From NCBI GenBank assembly GCA_036244855.1, contig BQKZ01007439.1, forward strand, positions 21,315-31,328: a stretch of DNA of 10,014 nucleotides, read 5' to 3'. Made by a program: the position numbers and the translations under genes. Each line of letters starts with the position of its first letter. The stretch's first letter is position 1. The notes below the pieces were generated by a model. The model had not been told where the DNA came from. It ran no database searches and worked only from the letters and a program-made list of their open reading frames with translations. Shown one piece after another: positions 7,823-10,014 of this stretch. Source of the DNA: Temnopleurus reevesii. Its lineage: Eukaryota; Echinodermata; Echinoidea; Temnopleuroida; Temnopleuridae.

Positions 7823-7969
7823 CTCAATTTACCGGAAGACACTCCAAACAACATCCTCATTTCTAGCGTGGTATCTGGAGGCCACATCTTCACCCAGCAG
7901 CCCATGCACCAGACGTATCAAGCCCTGAGCGTGCTAGAGGGCTTGATGATTCAGAATCTTCATCATTAA
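7823..7969 (+). pseudogene. Tandem copy A of the AKAP1 spacer exon, ends in a stop
   Basis: The sequence follows a good acceptor and is in phase with the upstream exon. It encodes LNLPEDTPNNILISSVVSGG then HIFTQQPMHQTYQALSV, nearly identical to the functional exon at 8343, then diverges after LMIQN and stops at TAA (7967-7969) after 48 codons. The final part of the exon (QIYQQADMTPQLPRPIE in the functional copy) and its donor are missing. It is either a dead duplicate or an alternative terminal exon that would yield an AKAP1 form with KH but no Tudor domain. No AATAAA signal was seen nearby, which argues mildly against the latter. I did not place a 3' end. Confidence 0.75.
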
Positions 7970-8081
7970 TGTTCCTATCTGTTATTTTTTGTTCTTCCAG
8001 CTCCCATAGAGCACTAGACAGCTAGATGACTAAAATCCACCTCCAATAATGATGTTACTCTTTCTTCTTTTGCCATTTTAG

Positions 8082-8225
8082 CTCCATTTACCGGACGATA
8101 CTCCCAACAGCATCCTCGTCTCCAGTGTTGTATCTGGAGATCTTTATCCAGCAACCCATGCGCCAGCGTCCAGAACAGCTTGATGCTTCAGAGTCCTCCT
8201 CATTAGTGGTTCTGTGCTATATGAT
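8082..8225 (+). pseudogene. Tandem copy B of the AKAP1 spacer exon, frameshifted
   Basis: Preceded by a pyrimidine-rich acceptor (TTTTGCCATTTTAG), it starts LHLPDDTPNSILVSSVVSG in phase. A 5-nt deletion (GCCAC lost from GGAGGCCACATCTTT) then shifts the frame and leads to TGA at 8181-8183. Further deletions follow near CAGCGTCCAGAACAGC. After the coding similarity it matches the downstream flank of copy A (CAGA, TCCTC, CATTA, GTGGTTCTGT), so A and B share a 3' structure that the functional exon lacks. It cannot encode the full spacer. Confidence 0.82.
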
Positions 8226-8342
8226 TTTGTTTACAAGCTCGATGCATAAGATGTGTCAAAGCTCATAGTGTACAATATAACGTTGATGTCTTGATTAAAG
8301 TCCTAAATTATGATTCTCTTCGATCTGGTTTTGTCATTTTAG

Positions 8343-8523
8343 CTCCATCTACCGGAAGACACACCCAACAGCATTCTCATTTCTAGCGTGGTGTCCGGAG
8401 GCCACATCTTTATCCAGCAACCCATGCACCAAACGTACCAAACCCTTAGCGTGCAAGATAGCTTGATGACTCAGATCTACCAACAAGCCGATATGACGCC
8501 GCAGCTACCCAGACCCATAGAGA
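8343..8523 (+). CDS. AKAP1: AKAP1 exon: spacer between KH and Tudor domains
   Basis: A 181-nt exon with acceptor GTCATTTTAG and donor GTAAGA. It joins the KH-end exon in phase 0 and encodes 60 residues, including LHLPEDTPNSILISSVVSGG, HIFIQQPMHQTYQTLSVQDS and LPRPIE, ending in phase 1. Human AKAP1 has an equivalent stretch at this place ([30 protein letters not shown], then LPTPVE), which forms the N-terminal strands of the extended Tudor fold. It is the third of three tandem copies spaced 259 and 261 bp apart, and the only one with a complete frame and donor. That makes it the functional exon. Confidence 0.92.
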
Positions 8524-8894
8524 GTAAGAATTTTTTTATGAATAGATGGCCTAAATAACTTGGCTCAACTATATTAATACACTCTGACCTTATTCTTTAG
8601 CTTTAAATCACTTTTATATTGAGGATGGTTGACAAGTTTTCCATGCATCTGTAGAATCATATAAAGGGGGATTCGTTTAGAAATTGTCCCAAGTTTGTTG
8701 AATTATAATTATTAAAGTCTTAGCTCTCTGAGCATTGCACATTGAGCATTTCCTTGCAGCCTCTGTGATGGTCTGTGAAATCAATCCAGTTTTTCAAGGT
8801 CAAATTAAGGGCTAAGAAGGTCAACATGGATTCTTTAAGAAGGAAGTTTTAATAAAAGCTATTAATATTGTTTGATCTCTCTGATTTTTTTTAG
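8524..8894 (+). other. Intron between spacer and Tudor exons
   Basis: A 371-nt AT-rich intron with donor GTAAGA and a T-run acceptor (GATTTTTTTTAG). Nothing else was recognised in it. Confidence 0.8.
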
Positions 8895-9110
8895 GCGGTG
8901 TGATCTGTGCTGCGCCGGTGATGGACGGATGGTACCGCGCCCAGGTCGTCGAGGTCAGCCAAGAGACTAATGAGGTCGACGTCCGGTTCCTGGACTATGG
9001 GGGCTACGCCAGGGTGGAGGCCTATGCCCTGAGACAGATCCGATCTGACTTCCTCAGTCTTCCGTTCCAGGCCACAGAGTGCTACATGAGCAACATTGCT
9101 CCTCTACCAG
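8895..9110 (+). CDS. AKAP1: AKAP1 exon: Tudor domain
   Basis: A 216-nt exon joining in phase (A|GC gives Ser) and reading [20 protein letters not shown], then [30 protein letters not shown] and SNIAPLP. This matches human AKAP1 almost residue for residue at ICAAP, WRAQVV, ETNEVEIRYVDYGGYKRV and [14 protein letters not shown]. Tudor signatures visible are the W-YRA strand and the FLDYGG turn. Tudor domains of this extended type often bind methylated arginine or lysine through aromatic residues; for AKAP1 the ligand role is less settled. The donor is GTAATA at 9111 and the exon ends in phase 1. An open frame runs past the donor into a GAT repeat coding for aspartates, which is an intron artefact. 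Confidence 0.95.
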
Positions 9111-9160
9111 GTAATAATGATGATGATGATGGAGATGGAGATGATGGCGATGTGAATGAT
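9111..9160 (+). repeat. GAT-rich microsatellite
   Basis: Imperfect GAT/GGA trinucleotide units (AATGATGATGATGATGGAGA and following) start within the donor region of the Tudor exon. Reading on from the exon gives an acidic D-rich tail ending at TAA (9167-9169), so intron retention would add about 20 acidic residues and terminate the protein. Confidence 0.7.
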
Positions 9161-9360
9161 GAACCCTAAGACCCTAAGACTCCAAGATCTCTTTTCTCCT
9201 GTTTATGCTCACTTTATGCTCTGTCACTGTAAAATCATTCTTGTATTCTAGAGCATAACGTACACCTTGTAATATATGTAAGAATGAATATTTTATAAAG
9301 AAAATTCCCATACAGGACGTTGATGAGGTGTTCCATCTTTTCAGTAAATTAAAAGGAAAG

Positions 9361-9446
9361 CTATTTTTTTCCTGGAAAATGAAGCTATTGTGAAAGTTTG
9401 AATGAAGTTGTCCAATCCCTTTCTCTTATCCCTTCCGCTCACAGTG
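9361..9446. mobile_element. CACTA-like MITE, solo right end
   Basis: The right end is GCTCACAGTG, reverse complement CACTGTGAGCGGAAGGGATA. The preceding GAAGCTATTGTGAAAGTTTG then AATGAAGTTG matches the right part of the copy at 2110-2326 (GAAGCTTTTGTGAATGCTTG then AATGAAGTTG). No matching left end is visible upstream within the intron, so it is a truncated copy. The left boundary is approximate. Confidence 0.6.
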
Positions 9447-9945
9447 CTAGGAGCATGTGATCAGTACTTGCTAGACAAAATCATTGTCGCCATTTCTTTT
9501 TCATAATTGGGGAATGAGCTAACCATTTGCAAGTGATTCAATGTGGATTTGCATTCAATTTAGTGCATTCTTACACCATCCCTTTTTGTCAACAATGGGA
9601 TGTGCTTTTGGGAGTCTTAGGGGGTGTTGCTCAAAAGTTGCAATTGATCGCAAGTTGCAGTTGATCGGAAGCGCCAATCAAAATCATTGTTTCACGCGCA
9701 CAATGTGCAAAGTTGCAGTTGATTTGCAGTTGATTTTGAGCAACACCCCATTACAGAATCTTTGAGCAGTAAGAGTGTAAAGCATGGTTATTATCGAGTC
9801 AACTTTTGAATCTTACAAGAAAAGCTGATGTTGCTCAGCAACGAGTGCAGGGTAAAGGTTCATTGTATTATGTCTATTTCTAATATTTAGAAGCAATTTA
9901 GGGCATGTCAAGCACTGATTGCTTAATTGATTCTTTTATTGTCAG
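9447..9945 (+). other. Intron, second part
   Basis: Apart from the MITE at 9620-9750 this stretch has no recognised feature. The 74-codon open frame at 9541-9765 overlaps that MITE and is not coding. It ends with the acceptor TTATTGTCAG before 9946. Confidence 0.65.
9620..9750. mobile_element. 131-bp PIF/Harbinger-like MITE with TTA target duplication
   Basis: Terminal inverted repeats are GGGGTGTTGCTCAAAA on the left and, as reverse complement of the right end, GGGGTGTTGCTCAAAA, with one mismatched outer base. TTA flanks both sides (9617-9619 and 9751-9753), the target preferred by PIF/Harbinger transposons. Inside are direct repeats of AGTTGCARTTGATCG on the left and GTTGCAGTTGATTTGCAGTT on the right. 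No transposase is present. Confidence 0.82.
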
Positions 9946-10014
9946 GTGATGCAGACTTCAGTGAGTCATGTAGAATCTTCATCCAGCAGCTTGCATGGTG
10001 TATCAGTATGATGC
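9946..10014 (+). CDS. AKAP1: AKAP1 exon (partial): start of the segment after the Tudor core
   Basis: An acceptor (TTATTGTCAG) precedes a frame that joins the Tudor exon in phase (G|GT gives Gly), reading LPGDADFSESCRIFIQQLAW and then CISMM to the window edge. Human AKAP1 has a comparable PLSDDDQFSPEADAAM at this place, where the helical part of an extended Tudor fold begins; the DxxFS pattern is shared. The exon runs off the end of the window, so its donor and the protein's C-terminus are not seen. A CAGTGAGT inside it (9959-9966) resembles a donor, but using it would leave a 15-nt exon and break the family match. Confidence 0.72.

Noticed and set aside
9111..9169. Acidic D-rich extension of the Tudor reading frame to a stop
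   Set aside because: It begins exactly at a GT donor, is a GAT microsatellite, and the frame of the next exon at 9946 joins in phase with the family match, so it is intron.
9959..9966. CAGTGAGT donor-like site in the last exon
   Set aside because: Its use would give a 15-nt exon and discard the following residues that fit the expected extended Tudor segment.
8351..9990. Shared IFIQQ and similar DNA (ATCTTYATCCAGCARC) in the spacer exon and the last partial exon
   Set aside because: The match is only about 16 nt and the surrounding residues differ, and the last exon fits its own place in the AKAP1 alignment. Chance is the simpler explanation.

Overview
This window is animal genomic DNA. Its coding content is split into short exons by AT-rich introns full of small DNA transposons, a SINE and LINE-type tails. 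Five exons on the + strand join in phase into the C-terminal part of an A-kinase anchor protein 1 (AKAP1, also called AKAP121, AKAP149 or D-AKAP1) orthologue. The order is a Ser/Asp-Gly-rich linker, a KH RNA-binding domain, a spacer and a Tudor domain. The protein resembles vertebrate AKAP1 but is clearly diverged. Together with the repeats, this suggests a deuterostome marine invertebrate, most likely a sea urchin or other echinoderm. That placement is an inference, not a proof.

Layout: 1-3436 shows no convincing exon and is probably intron upstream of the first visible exon. It holds a fold-back MITE (8-252), a CTTGCCC repeat cluster (about 1165-1366), a CACTA-like MITE (2110-2326), a 37-bp duplication around an N that looks like an assembly join (2330-2405), and a diverged duplication of the splice-acceptor region (about 3171-3436). 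Coding exons are 3437-3632 (linker and KH start), 4370-4466 (KH middle), 5999-6120 (KH end), 8343-8523 (spacer), 8895-9110 (Tudor) and 9946-end (start of the next exon). All splice phases agree. The RII-anchoring helix and mitochondrial targeting segment expected of AKAP1 would lie upstream, and the protein's C-terminus downstream.

The most interesting feature is repeated local tandem duplication of exon-containing units within this one gene. The 97-nt KH exon is followed by two decayed copies (4514-4778 and 4823-4878). They keep AG/GT borders, share a stop codon, and are separated by only 47 and 44 nt; one was later split by a 165-bp MITE with a 3-bp target duplication. The spacer exon is the last of three copies spaced 259 and 261 bp apart (7823, 8082, 8343). 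The first copy has a usable acceptor and an in-phase 48-codon reading frame with its own stop, so splicing into it would give a KH-containing protein without the Tudor domain. A third, shorter duplication covers the acceptor of the first exon.

No RNA genes, CRISPR arrays, promoters or complete autonomous transposons were seen. Repeat families were assigned by eye from terminal repeats and target duplications, so names are tentative.
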